DNA from: Helicostylum pulchrum
Lineage: Eukaryota > Mucoromycota > Mucoromycetes > Mucorales > Mucoraceae
DNA length: 64,000 nucleotides
Assembly (NCBI GenBank): GCA_025677825.1
Contig: JAIXMO010000003.1
Span: 186,001 to 250,000, forward strand
Direction of reading: 5' to 3'
Made by a program: the position numbers and the translations under genes. Under the pieces are notes generated by a model. The model did no database searches. It was not told the origin of the DNA and worked only from the letters and a program-made list of their open reading frames with translations. Positions 38,103-51,153 of the stretch are shown here, in pieces (the first letter of the stretch is position 1; each line of letters begins with the position of its first letter).

Positions 38103-40226
38103 ATGTCTACAACGTTAACTGCTGGTGCTATTAAAGTACTTTACGATGATAATAAGGACTCCCCTCTTTATAGAGACCCTGTTGTTCAAATTATCAATAT
38201 CAAAGCTGTCGCTGTTGCTGGTGGTACTCGCTACAGGTAAAGTTTTTTTTTCTGACATGTTAATGCGTAGTTTTTTTTTTTTTTTTTTTTTTCTCATTGT
38301 GAAATATATATACACATAGAGTAATTCTCTCTGATGGTGTTCACTTTATGCAAGGTAAGTTAAATAAAAACGACCTTTTCTATTTAGTTCAAGTATTTGG
38401 TACCTAACTTAAATGTAATAGCTATGCTTGCTGCGTCTCATACTGGCATTGTCGAAGATCAAAGTTTAAAGCGTAACAGTATTATCCGTCTTAAAGAGTC
38501 TGTCTGTAACATTCTTCAAAACAGAAAGTAAGACCCCCCTCTTTCTCTCTTATACAAGCTCATAAAAAGCTAGCTTATTTATCATTCTTTTTTTAAAAAA
38601 AAACTAGGATTTTAATCGTTTTAAACATCGAAGTTGTTGTCAGTGACGTGGAATCAAAGATTGGCGCACCTGTTACTTTGGAAGGCAATGCTGCGGCTTC
38701 TAAACCTGCTGACGTTCCCCAAACACCTACTCCTTCTAAGCCTGCTTCTTTCGCCTCTTCCAGTGGAGCCAATATGCAATTAGAAGCTTCTCTTACATCC
38801 ATCAAAAACTTAAACCCTTATCAATCTAGATGGACCATCAAGGCAAGAATCACTCAAAAATCACCCATCAAGACTTGGCACAATGCTAGAGGTGATGGTA
38901 AATTATTCAGTGTTAACTTCCTTGATCAATCTGTAAAGTATTTCAAGACATATATAATATGTGTGTGTATATTTCTAACACGTAAAAAAATAATATATAT
39001 AGGGTGAAATTAAGGCTACTGCTTTTAATGATCAAGTGGATCGTTTGTACAACATGCTTGAGGAAGGAAAAGTCTATTATATTTCAAAGGCTAGAGTTGC
39101 TATGGCTAAAAAGCAATTCTCTACATTAAATAACGAGTATGAACTTAGCATAGAAAACGGAACTGAGATCGAGGCCTGTGGTGGTGAATCAAGTATTCCT
39201 CAAATGGTCTACTCGTATGTCAAGATTGCTGACATTGGTAAGCGTGAAAAGGGTGATAATGTAGATATTATTGGTGTTTTACAAAATGACCACGGTATTT
39301 CTGAAATCATCACCAAGGCATCCGGTAAACCTGTGAAGAAGAGAGAGCTTTCCTTCGTTGATGATTCAAACATGTCTATCAAAATCACACTTTGGGATGC
39401 TGACGCAGAAAGCTTCGATGCCCCTACTGGTTCTGTCGTGGCCTTTAAGGGTGCTCGTGTCGGTGATTTTAATGGTCGTACGTTATCTTTAGGTGGTAGC
39501 GGTAGCCTCAAGGTAAACCCTGATTCACCTGAAGCTCAACATCTCCAAAAGTGGTACGCTGAAAAGGGTGCATCTGGTAACTTTGAATCTTTCTCTTCTG
39601 AAATGGGATCCATGACTGGTGAATCACTTGCCGCACCTAAAATTAAGTTACAACAAGTAAGAGAAGATAATTTGGGTGTTAGTAAGCCTGCTTATTTCTC
39701 TTTCAGAGGTACTGTTGTTTTCATCAAGACAGAAAATCCCGCTTATCCTGGTTGTCCTACTTGTAAGAAGAAGGTATTGATGGAAGAAAACGGCTGGCGT
39801 TGCGAAAAATGTCAAAAGACATATCCTACTCCTGATTACAAATATATGTTGACTTGTAGTGTTCAAGATAGTACTTCTCAAATCTTCCTTAACGGTTTCG
39901 ATGATCTCGGTGTTACTTTATTAAATATGGATGCTAACAGACTCATCGCTTTGAAGGATTCTGATTCATCTGCCGCTACTTTGGTGTTTAACAAGGCTCT
40001 CTATAAAACTTATAACTTCAAGGTCAGAGCAAAAGAAGAAGTATATAATGTAAGACAACTTAAATTTCGTTCTTATTAATATATGAATATGTAACTAATG
40101 TATTTTTTTTTCTGTGTTTATTAGGATTCCAGCCGTATCAAGTATCAAGCCTTGGAAGCCATACCTATTGACTTTATTAAAGAATCCAAAGATATGGTTG
40201 AGTCTATTGAGAAACTTCTCGCTTAA
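38103..40226 (+). CDS. RPA1: Replication protein A 70-kDa subunit
   Basis: Six exons (38103-38236, 38320-38354, 38422-38527, 38608-38932, 39003-40049, 40125-40226) give 582 residues. In order: N-terminal OB fold (protein interaction), a Pro/Ser linker, DNA-binding OB folds A (L-N-P-Y-Q-S-R-W-T-I-K-A-R) and B (VDIIGVLQND), and C with a C4 zinc ribbon (CPTCKKK...WRCEKC). It is the large subunit of the heterotrimeric single-strand DNA-binding complex in replication, repair and recombination. Length and order match yeast Rfa1. Exon 2 is only 35 nt. The nearby E2F/MCB cluster suggests G1/S-regulated transcription. Confidence 0.96.
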
Positions 40227-42664
40227 AAAAAAAAAAAAGTTTGAAAAAAAAAGATAAGATAGCCGTAATAAAAAAAAACCACTAGCTTCCTATTTGTATA
40301 TATATACTTCTTTTTATAATATTTCGGAAGAAGTTCATACCATATATCCGTTCTTATTTTATTAGATTTTATTTTATTTTTGTAGAATGTACAACTAATG
40401 CGGAAATTATTGATATAAATGGTAAATATGTTTAAAGAAGGGGTACAGAACTAATCCAATTTCGTTTAAGTAAGAGAAAAAATGGGTAGTACCATTTGAA
40501 GCGCTTCATAAAATACTTGCTAGAAGAAAATGAAGGGAGGGTCTAGTCGCCTGGTATTTTCCGTTACGCATTAAAAAGAGTGATTTAGAATTGAAAGATG
40601 AGATAAGGTAACACTTTTTAAGTTATTTTAGATTATATAATAAATTAGCCAGTTATTTATCGTAAATCTTGTTTACCTGTGCTACAAGTTAATAGGGATC
40701 CGCACTTCCTTTAAGGAAACTTGTGGAAACTATCCTCTCTCTCTCTCTCTCCCCTTACTCTCTTCTTCGTTTTTGTTATTTATGCGTATACGTAATTTCA
40801 TGCAATAAATTAAACGAGAATAAAAGAGACCATAATTTTATTTATAATTTTGTATTCATATGCCAGCTCAATCTCTATGGCCAATGAACCAAAGAGTACC
40901 TCGGGGGATCACCAAAAGCGTGCAACAGATTTTTTTTTAAAAAAAAACTGTAATGGAATTAAAGTTAGGTTATCATGGAAGATACTCGATTGTTCCACAA
41001 TTTTCTGTAAAAAAAACACTCTAAAATAGCTTTTTTAAGGGTAACCATATTCTCTAATTTTAATGAAACTACCGACTAAGTCTGGTATTACATGTCTTTA
41101 CTGCGTCGTCAATACCGCAGCGCTTGCTACCTATCTTACTATATATATTATCATATGAATTATCCGTAGCAATTTATCGAACAAGTATAAATATTCCAAA
41201 AAAATTAATAAATTATCTTTTTTTTTTTTTTTTTTTTTTTTACTGTTACATATCTTTATTGAGCACCCGATACATCTGAATGTCACAGAAACTCTTTGCT
41301 TATATGACTGTCAAGCGAATCAATGGCGGATCAGAAAAAGAAAAAATGCCCACTCCAACATATATCGAATCACATGAAGGCCAGTATCTATTGTTAGCAA
41401 GTCTATTAAGTAATCCAAGTTATATGTATACATAGTCAACAGAAAAAAAAAGTGTGTGGTGCTTATGTGCGCGCTCTTTATTCTTTTTTTTATATGTTTA
41501 CAAACTTGATTTTGTCACTCCAACTTTAAATTAATCAGAATATGTGATAATTATTCCTAATGGTACGTTTATTTTAAAGAGAGAAAAAAACAGGAGCCAG
41601 GTCCAAAAAAAAAGGGTGTTTCTTTTACGAGTCATGCAATAACTAAATCAGCTGTATCTGCAAGGGTCGGAAGAGTCAAATTCGCTTTATTTAGCTAATC
41701 TTTTTTTCTATACCTTCTGATTTGGGTGGGAAACAAGCGAAAAAAAAAAAAAAAAAAATAGTTAAAAATATAATGCAGGTACTGCGCTCGGACTCACAAT
41801 AACAAGTAGATATTCTGGACGCTAGTACACATTTCTTCTAGGGTAAGACCTCTAAAAATAAAGATCTGTCTATTTTTTTACTGTACCAGACACAAGAGCC
41901 ATATCCTCGGCACAAATATTACATAATGGGTAATGTTTCTATCTCCGTAAATATAAAAATTGGCCTGAGGTTACGTGTGCAACAAGTTACAAAGTGTTTT
42001 AATGATTTGTGATTTGATGAATTGTAGTACATCAATTGTTTGCAGCAAAATAAAAAAAAAAGACACGCTATGTATACCTAAACATTTATAAAGTTCATGA
42101 CTATTTCTATCTTTGCGAATTTAGATCAAAAAAAAAAAAAAAGTACCAAGTATGGAGATCACGGTATCCCTTTTTTTTAACCGCATCAAACAGATTATAA
42201 AGTCCATGAATACTCAAACCATTACAACGAACTGAAGTCGAGGGGGGGGGGGATCAACCTTAATGTCATACAAAACTGATTTCCCTATATTAAAAAATAA
42301 ACAGAGGAATAACGACAAAAAGGATATATTTTTTATGTAATAATGGCTTTTTTTAAAAAAGAGATTATGAAATAAATAGATAAATACATCTTTTGTAGCC
42401 TTTATTTGGATCCAAGCATATTGGTTCGTAACACATTATTTATTTCCCTTTTTAAAATCGCATGGGAAAAATATGAAAGTGCTTTTTATTCGTTACAACC
42501 TGTCTACCATTGTACTACCTGTGTGCCATCTAATCATAACCCTGTTTTTTTTTAAAAAACAGGGTTGTATTTATAGACCCTCTTTTTTCGAAACCTTTTT
42601 TCTGCTTTACATTACCCTTTTTTCTTTCACTTCTTCTCTTTCAAGTTTAAGATATAAAAGAAAA
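40227..42664. other. Long intergenic region without a supported gene
   Basis: This 2.4-kb stretch holds a CT run at 40737-40751, poly-T at 41219-41240, poly-A at about 41741-41758 and a G run at 42242-42251. No convincing coding text, tRNA or transposon end was found. The last 200 bp form the promoter of the Atg22-like gene. Confidence 0.45.
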
Positions 42665-44458
42665 ATGGTCTTTTTAAACGGGCTATTTGCGTCCCCTTTT
42701 ACGAGCACTGATGCTGAAATCGATCCAACTACTGAAGAAGGAAAGAAAGTTCTTTCTCAACCTGCTGCCACCAAATGGGAGTTATGGGGTTATTACCTCT
42801 ACTACAATGGTGTATGTACAACTATTATTATTTTTTTAACGATAAATCGATGTATACATGTATTAATATAAGCAATTACTATAGGATAACGGTTTCACTG
42901 TAAACAGTTATATGGTCAACATTCTCCAATATCTTGCTTATAAAGGTGGTTTCTACCCTGATACACCAGATGTCAGAGGCTGTGATATCCACGACGACTC
43001 CAAAAATTGTTTTATTAATTGGGCTGGTACCAGTGGTATCCCTGTCCCTTCCATGATGCTTTACGTTCAAGCTATCTCTTTCTCTATTCAATTTGCTCTT
43101 TTCACCACTTTCGGTAGTCTTGCTGATTATGGTAAATGGAACAAATATATCTTATTAGCTGCCACCGTCATTGGTTGTGCCACTCAAATCGTTCCTATCG
43201 CCTTCCTCAATAACGATGGCTCCAGCTGGAATGCCATGGTAGGTGTTATGATTCTCGGTTTAATTTCTTATGGTACATCTCTTGTCTTTTACGGTGCCGC
43301 TTTCCCCACTATTAGGTGAGTCTTATATCAATCAAATGATTTAAACCCCAGATGTATTAATCCCCAATGTTATTTTATTATAGTGATAATTTACCCATTG
43401 TTCGTAAGGCTCGTGCCGATCCCAACTTAACTAGAGACGAATCTGCTTATGTCGCTGAAAAATGGAGAAACCACGTATCTGCTATCTCTACTGTATTTTC
43501 TAATGTTGGTTTCTTGGTTATGACAGGTCTCTTATCCGGTATCTCCTTCATTGCTTGGGAAAACTTTGAATTCTATGCTGGTGATGATCATGTATTGGGT
43601 AATGTTCCTTTGTTCAATTTCATCGCTACTGCTGTCTGTGGTGTTTACTGGGTTATCAATGCCATTCCTTATTTCTTGGCTATTCCCTCCAAGAGACAAG
43701 GTCCTGCTCTCCCTGAAGGAACTAACCATTTCACCGTTGGTTGGAAGTCCATCTTTGTTGCTGTTAAGGAAGCTCGTAAATTAAAGTACTTGTTTATGTA
43801 TATCTTTGCTTACTTTATGTTTGCCGATGCTGTCTCAACCATGAATCAAATGATTGGTATCACTCAAGCTCAAATTACTGGTTTCAATGCTCAACAACTT
43901 ACTATTCTTAACTTGGCCTCTGCTGTTACTTCCATCCTTGGTTGTTTGTTCTTCCTTTGGTTGTCCAAGCGTTTCGGTATTAGAACCAAGACCAATTTGC
44001 TTTTGATTGTTGGTCTTACTACTGTCGTTCCTATCTGGGGTTGTTTCGGTATTGGTCTCAAGAACTTTGGTATCAGAACCACTTGGGAACTTTGGGCTTT
44101 CTATGTCTGGTCTGGTTTATTCACTGCTCCCATTTGGGCTTGGCAAAACACCATGTTGGCTGAACTCGTTCCCAGAGGTAAAGAGAATTTATTCTTTGGT
44201 CTCTTTGGTGTTGTCAACAAGGCTTCCTCTTGGATTGGTCCTGTAGTTATCGGTGCCATTACTCAATATACCAACAATCTTTGGAGAGGCTGGCCTTTCG
44301 TCCTTTCTCTTTTCGTTCTTTCTTTAGCCATCATCTGGTTCATTGATGTTGATAAGGCAAAGATTGATATTGCCAACTACTTGGCCGAGCAAGATGTCAT
44401 TGATGGTCACACTGATGGCAATGAGCTCGTTATGGTTGATGAAAAGGCTATCTTATAG
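42665..44458 (+). CDS. Atg22-like MFS transporter
   Basis: Three exons (42665-42811, 42885-43315, 43384-44458) code 550 residues with about 12 hydrophobic segments. The family signature at the N-terminus is TKWELWGYYLYYNGDNGF, followed by a long first loop containing two Cys and then MMLYVQAISFSIQF. The second half has GLFTAPIWAWQNTMLAELVP and ENLFFGLFGVVNKASSW, typical of the Atg22 branch of the major facilitator superfamily. Yeast Atg22 exports amino acids from the vacuole after autophagy; whether this paralog does so is inferred. The codon pattern is more C-rich than its neighbours (many TCC/GCC/ATC), suggesting high expression. The in-frame ATG at 42473 would add a non-conserved extension and is rejected. 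Confidence 0.88.
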
Positions 44459-44889
44459 GTCATCTTTATGTCTTAAAGATATACTCCCCCACACCTAATT
44501 ATTAATTAATTTACTTTCTTAATTCCAAAAAAAAAACTTTATTTATTTATTTTTCGTAATTTTCCTCACACTTTTTTTTTTCTCTCTAATAATAAATTCT
44601 TTTACAACTATAAGGTTTAACATAATTAAAAGCGGTACACATCGGCCTTTAATTTATTGATGTTTGTCTTACAAGTATTGGTGAGTCTGGATTAGACTAA
44701 ACATCAATACTTTGTCATACTAAATTTCGTTGGTTCCCGTACTTTTTGTAAAAGATGTTCTTAGCATAAAAAAGAAAATAATATTTAATCAACGACTAAG
44801 AAGATGGGGTTTTTTCCTTTTTTTAAAGAGCTGGAAACTTTAAATTAGACGGGAGAATTCTGTTGAAATTTGAAAAACAGATTCTTTTG

Positions 44890-45300
44890 CCTCTCAGGTT
44901 GGTGGATTGTGATAAAAAGGTACGAGTTTTCCCCCAGATATTTTCGCTTCCACTTGGTGGTACGTTTCTCGAAACACTTCTCTAACTTCAATTGGAACAA
45001 GTTGTGAATCCCAGTTTACATTTTTTGAAATTAACCTTATAGAGCATTTTATTTGAATAGTAAGGACTTCGTTTAAGCAGTTTTCGAAATGATTTTCAGA
45101 GAGTTGAGTAACTAAATGTCGACAAGGTGAGCTGAAGATCTTTACTGGATGATTCAGCTATTTTTTTGTGTACATATTTCGGACTCCATAAGTTGATTAT
45201 AATAAATGATTTAATACCTCATGCTTAAATATAGCCCAGAATTGCTCGATTGGATTCAATTCGGGAGAGTATTATATGCAGGAAGCACCACATACTGCCC
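44890..45300 (-). mobile_element. Tc1/mariner transposase remnant
   Basis: On the minus strand, around 45300-45210, the translation reads Y-V-V-L-P-A-Y-N, then after a one-base frame slip ELNPIEQFWAIFKHE. This matches the catalytic C-terminal block (PxYSPxLNPIExxW) of DDE-type Tc1/mariner transposases, including the final Glu. Stops follow. An open run of about 80 codons continues down to about 44895 (containing VPIEVREVFRETYHQVEAK), whose origin is unknown. It is clearly non-functional. Confidence 0.6.
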
Positions 45301-45598
45301 GATTTTAAGTCCCACGACTTGTTTTTTTTAAAAATAATTGCTGTTTTTGTGTCCCTTTGACGATTTTTGAATTCTAAAACAACAAAGAGCTCGGTGGTTC
45401 AATTCAGAAAGATATTCGTATTTATAGTCTTTGTTATAAAAATTAATGTAACAACCAGTTTTCGTAACCGTCTTCACGTAAAAAAAAAACAAGTTGATTA
45501 CGAATTAGAAAAATGAAAAAATAAAAAGGTAAATAATAATGTTCATGCTTAAGTGAATGTTCTATTTATTTTATTTTCGAGAAATGTACCACCAAGTT
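44962..45598. repeat. Inverted repeat flanking the transposase remnant
   Basis: A 22-bp sequence beginning ACTTGGTGGTAC near 44962-44983 recurs in inverted orientation near 45577-45598 with one mismatch. The two arms enclose the transposase remnant. Confidence 0.5.
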
Positions 45599-45979
45599 TG
45601 AAAAAGGTTCGATTTGAGAGTGGGACACAATACTGATTTAATGGTGTACACACAGTGACTTTCATCTACTCTTATCTTTAATGTCCACTTTTCTGTTTCT
45701 CATGCTGTTTGTCCCCCTCCTTTTTTTTTAAAAAAAGCAATAATAATAACCCGCCTTAACTTCTTCCCTAGAAACTTACATACATTATCAATTATATTAC
45801 TATACAAAAACCAAGATACTCTCTACACCATCCTGATAGTATGTGTAGCTAACTCTCTTCGTGCTACATGAAGGCTGAGTCAACGGTGTTATTTTTTTTA
45901 GAAAACTTTTTTGTTTGTTTATTTCAATCTTCTCCTTTTCTTTTGTCATAATTATCATTTAAAATAGTGATAGAAGAAA

Positions 45980-48201
45980 ATGCTTTCTAATGAATCACAA
46001 CATATCAAAGGTAAACTTTAAACTTACCGCCAAATTTTATGTACTGCAAATATAATCAAATTGCATAAATAACTGAATATTTTGTTAATATGTAAAAAGA
46101 TAGAAATGGGGCTGACCTGCTGGAAGCAAGTCTTGCTGGGGAATCCAAACATGAAAAAGATAAATACGAATATGTTGTAGGCATTGATTTTGGAACGACA
46201 TATTCTGGTGTTGCCTATTCAAGAGTCGGAGACGAAGATCATTTGGGAAGACCTGTTGTATTCGATATTGGCAGATGGTAAATCATATACGTACATACGG
46301 CCCTAGTAATATATTCTTATAAGGCTTGAAAATAGGCCTAGACATACAGCACACGTGTTAAGTAAAATTCCTACGAGATCAGTTTACAGACATGGTGAAT
46401 TAATAAAGTGGGGAGATCAAGCACTAAACTACAAGGAAAGAGAAGATGTAGAAATCCTCACCATGTATAAACTTTTATTAAGTGAGAATAATCTTTATGT
46501 TGATGTACCCACTCTTCCTCTGGGATTTAATATTACAAGAGTTATTGCTGATTATCTTCGAGAACTTTACCATCATACTTATAATACGCTATGTAAGGTC
46601 AAAGGGAAAAAAATGGATAAATCGAAAGTGAGATTTTGTTTAACCGTTCCAGCTGTTTGGACTGAAAAGGCAAAAATTATTATGCGCAATGCAGCAATTG
46701 AAGCCAATATTATAAACGTCAGCGATCATCAAGATAGATTATTACTTGTCGGTGAACCTGAGGCTGCTGCTTTATATTGTAACACTATGCTTGAGCAATA
46801 TGATCTAAAACATGGCGACACATTTCTTATTTGTGATGCTGGTGGCGGAACTGTCGATTTAGTTGTGTATCGTATAAACAATAAACCAGAAGGTCAAAAG
46901 TACCTGATTGAAGTAGCTGCAGGAGATGGTGGTCTTTGCGGCTCTGTTAATTTAGATCAAAAGTTTAAATTATATGTTACTGAACAAGTTAGATACCTTA
47001 CTGGTCTCGATTTGGATGAAGATGAACTTGTATATATTGTCAAAGATTTTATTACTACACACAAGGTATACATATATTGATTATCCCCCCCCCCCCTCCT
47101 CCTCTATTTTTTACTGATTATTTATTCCCATAGGAAAATGTAACTTATCCGGAAGATTACGCAACTGAATTAAGTAGAAGACCTATTGACGAGGATGATG
47201 CAATAGCAATTAAGCTCCCATTTCGATTCGGTGATTTCGAGACTGATACGAATATTACATTATATATCGCCGATGGTCATTTGAATATTCCTATTAGAGA
47301 AGTTCGTAGAGTTATCTTCGATCCTGTGGTAAACGAAGTGTTGGATCTAATTCGGGCTCAGTGTCACGGTGTTGAAAAACTTGATGCAATATTTTTAGTT
47401 GGTGGATTTGGTCAATCTGATTATTTAATTGGAAAGATTCAAGCCACGTTTAGTGAGAAAGTTGGGATTATTGCACGACCTGAATTTGGTCAGATGGCGA
47501 TTGTTCGTGGTGCCGTTTTTATGGGTTTAACACCATTATCTGTAAAGGAAAGAGTTATCCGTCGAACCTATGGTTATCAATGTGCTTTAGTATATGATGA
47601 AATTGCAGATAGTGGAAGACCGAAAGTAGAAAAGGATGGAGCAGCTTACTGCAATGGTCGATTTCTGCCATACGCCTCAAAAGGAGACGTAAAAGGCATA
47701 GACTATAGCGTAAGCGTACAATTCGCAGGCTACTATCGCGATAAAAAACAATCAATTCGTAAGTTATTTTTGGGCATACATTAAATTACATGACATGCTA
47801 ATATGTATTTAGGCTTATTTGCGTACGATGGTGAGAATGACCAAATCCCAAGGTATACCGATGATGAAAGAGTACAAGAGATTATAAAGTTTGATATCGT
47901 AATGCCTGAACTTCCAGACGTACACCCAGATAAAACAGTAGATATTATTGTCCGGTTTTTCCTTTATCAAACTGAAATTAAACTTGAAGTAACAATTGAA
48001 CACACTAAAAAAGTTTATACGGGGTTATATCCAAGAGAGACTGGATCTATTGCTAATTTTATTGGTAGACTTCGAGTCACTGACAACACAAATGATATTG
48101 GCATTGAATCCAGTTACGAACAGCACCTGAGACGTCCCAACCATGAGAATGAAAGCGAGATAGGAATTATAGGTAATATTTCAGAAGCTCATCCTCAGTG
48201 A
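45980..48201 (+). CDS. HSPA12-like Hsp70 family protein (copy 1)
   Basis: Five exons (45980-46010, 46100-46277, 46336-47065, 47134-47758, 47813-48201) code 650 residues. The actin-like ATPase fold shows phosphate loop 1 (GIDFGTTYSGVAY), phosphate loop 2 (CDAGGGTVDLVVYRI) and the adenosine loop (AIFLVGGFGQSDYL), with FCLTVPAVWTEKAK and LLLVGEPEAAALYC. These are characteristic of the divergent HSPA12A/B branch rather than canonical Hsp70. The C-terminal part lacks a standard EEVD tail and is instead a short beta-rich module ending GNISEAHPQ. The gene is followed in tandem by a paralog of similar layout. It probably acts as a cytosolic ATP-dependent chaperone or regulator; the substrate is unknown. 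Confidence 0.9.
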
Positions 48202-48744
48202 CACATAATTTGATGCATATTACTTTTTATAACCCCCCAAATCTGTTACTTATTTTTATCATATATTCTTAAATTAAAAAAATAATTGAGAAACATTTTT
48301 TTTTTCTGTCTTTTGGGTTCCTAATAAACAAGTATTTGTATGACCTAGTTGTCAGACATTTTTACAAATAGTACCACCGTTTTTATGTGCATAGGAGGTT
48401 ATTTTATGTTAGGATATTTTACCAACCAATGGAAGAGCGAGAATTATAAGTCAAATGTTCTAGGTACAGAGTAATTAGCGGATTTTATTCTACTTTACAC
48501 TTGTATCCAAAGTATGTCGTAGGCTTACAAAACAGTTATTTGTACTTTGTTCTTAACGTAACGAATACACGACTGTGTGGCTTTGACGATACATGTTCGT
48601 GTGACCCACATTAAACAGGCTTAGACAAATAGTATCACTTAGTGTCGTACCTGAATATAACTGTATTTAAAAAAAAAAGATTTAGTTTCACTCTCTTTTT
48701 CTTTTCTACTTTTCAAATTCGATATCAAAAAAAATTGAAGGATA
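48202..48744. other. Spacer between the two Hsp70-like genes
   Basis: This 540-bp AT-rich region contains the terminator of copy 1 and the promoter of copy 2. No gene or clear heat-shock element array was recognised. Confidence 0.5.
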
Positions 48745-50918
48745 ATGTTAGGGAATCGTAGTGAATCTGAAGGTATACGATACAAAAAAAAGATATTTAC
48801 TTTGGTCATGTAGATAATAAATAAATAATTTTATAGGTTCGTTTAAAAACCTGGATGCAACAAGGTTCGGTATTTCAGAAGATACTAAAAAAGAATACGA
48901 TTTTGTTGTTGGTATTGATTTTGGAACAACTTATTCTGGTGTTGCATATGCGAGAGTTGGAGATGTAGATGGTCGTGGCGTCCCTATCTTGTCCGAAGTT
49001 AGTAAATGGTATAACAAAATATTTAGCTTTTTTTTTCTTTAAGAATATCCACTAATATTTATTCTAGGCCTATGCGAGGAAATCAAGTGACAAATCAGGC
49101 ACCAACAGTATCCGTCTATGAAAACGGTAAAATGATTAGATGGGGCCATCAAAAAGTGGGTCCTCATGTCCAAAAAAAGGGACAAGATATCGTTTCCATG
49201 TTTAAACTTCATCTGGATGAAACCAAAAGTGTTAATATACCACCTTTACCGCAAGGCGTTACTATTGTACAAGTAATTTCTGATTACCTTAAAGCGCTTT
49301 TTGATCACGCTTTTGGTATCATGTCAAATACGTTAGGAAGTAGTCTCAATAGATCCAAGTTACGTTTTTGTTTAACTGTACCTGCAGTTTGGACCGAAAA
49401 TGCAAAGATTGTTATGCGTGCTGCTGCGATTCAAGCTGGTATTGTAGATGTATCTGATCCTCAAGATAGGTTACTGCTTGTAGGTGAGCCTGAAGCTGCT
49501 GCACTGTACTGTGAAACATTTATTAAACAGTATGATCTCCATCACCAACACAATTTTCTTATCTGTGATGCTGGTGGCGGTACTGTAGATTTGGTAGTGT
49601 ACCGTATAAATATAGAAGGGAGTGAAAATTCGTTAATTGAAGAAGTTGCTGGTGATGGTGGTATGTGTGGATCTGTTACTTTAGATTTACGCTTTAGACA
49701 CCTTGTTTCAGATAGAGTTACAGCCCTCACACGAGATAAAATTTCACCCGAATTAAGTAGTGCTGAGCTGGATGAAATTGTAAGAGTGTTTGCGCAAGGA
49801 CAAAAGGTAAAATATCATAACGCTTGTTTTTTTTTCTTGTAAGAGACTAAACATGGGTTATATTAGTTTGCTATTTATGATCCAAGTGACGATAATTACG
49901 ATGATGATTTAATAGCTGTAACACTTCCTCATCGATTTGCAAGTATTGAAGCACAATATGGAGATGTCACTATTGAAGATTGTATTTTACTTATTTCACC
50001 CATGTCCATTATCAAAAATGTGTTTGACCCTATTGTCGACCAAGTGTTGGCATTAGTCGAATCGCAATTTAGCAAGGTCGAAAGAAAACTAGATGCGATA
50101 TTTTTGGTGGGTGGCTTTGGCCAATCGTCATTTTTGTTTACAAGACTTAGAGCTAGACTTGGCCATACTGTTCGACTTGTTTGTACTCCTTCTCGTGGAG
50201 AAATGGCGATTGTGCGTGGAGCAGTATTGATGGGTTTAAATCCTCGGTTTGTAAAACAACGTGTAGTTCGTCGTACATATGGTTATGAATGCGCATTAGA
50301 ATTTACAGAAGGATTAGATCCTGAAGATTTGAAAACGGAAACTAAAAATGGTGAAATATTCTGTAATAAACGATTTCTGCAGTATGCTTTAAAAGGTGAC
50401 ATCAAAGATATAGATTATTTTGCTGAAACATCTTTTATGAGTTATTACAGTGGAAACCCTGTATTACGTAAGTTGATTTATGCAATTGTTTTTTTTATCT
50501 AACTTGAAAAAAAAAAATAGATTTATTTGGTTATGATGGAGATACAAACAAAATTCCTAGACATACCACAGACAAAAGCGTCAAAGAGATTCTAGATTTT
50601 TTAATTGAATTACCTGATCTTCCAGGAAAAGGGCCGTACGATTTAATAGAAATCAATGTAAAGTTCTATTTATACCAAACAGAAATTAAGCTCCAAGTCG
50701 AGATCGAAAACCATATACAAATCTACACAGGTTCTTTTAAAAAAGAAAGTGTGAAAATGTTGGGTGATCTCGATGCTAAATTCGAAGAATTGGATATTAA
50801 ACATGGTACAAAAAATATCGAAACAAGTTACTCGGATACCAAAGATACAATACCTAGTACTCTCCCAGAGGATAGTGGTCATATTTTTGGTAATATCCCT
50901 GAGCCTTCTTTAAGCTAA
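48745..50918 (+). CDS. HSPA12-like Hsp70 family protein (copy 2)
   Basis: This is a tandem paralog of the preceding gene. It has the same short first exon (MLGNRSESEG), the same intron after the Lys/Trp that precedes P-M-R-G-N, and the same intron before LFGYDG. The ATPase motifs are intact: GIDFGTTYSGVAY, CDAGGGTVDLVVYRI and AIFLVGGFGQSSFL. The length is about 640 residues. The middle insertion and the C-terminal 60 residues have diverged most, though both copies end in a G-N-I-x-E motif. Shared intron positions and similar starts indicate duplication of a whole gene. Function as for copy 1; divergence in the C-terminal module suggests different partners. Confidence 0.9.
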
Positions 50919-51153
50919 TTTAGTACTATTACAATAATAAATTTTTGAAGTCCTCTGTATATCTTAATGAGGTAAAGGAAAATTAAGCACACAAGTGTAC
51001 TAGTTTTATGCTTTATGGGTCGCGTAAGATAGGATCGAATAAAATGGATTATCGAATCAATTCTGAATCTGGGTGTGAACATTATTTAAGAAAAAGTCCA
51101 CTTTGTTTAGGGGTGCACTTTTCATTCATTTTTTTAACTTTTTAAACGTTACA

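Larger units (their letters stand above)
44459..45979. other. Intergenic block with transposase debris
   Basis: Apart from the transposase remnant and inverted repeat listed separately, this 1.5-kb region contains no gene. The last 100 bp before 45980 would be the promoter of the first Hsp70-like gene. Confidence 0.5.

Noticed and set aside
42473..42664. N-terminal extension of the Atg22-like protein
   Set aside because: The extension is low complexity and precedes the conserved start; the A-rich context at 42660-42667 favours the ATG at 42665.
47087..47096. Poly-C run
   Set aside because: It lies within an intron of the first Hsp70-like gene; a simple homopolymer with no further signal.
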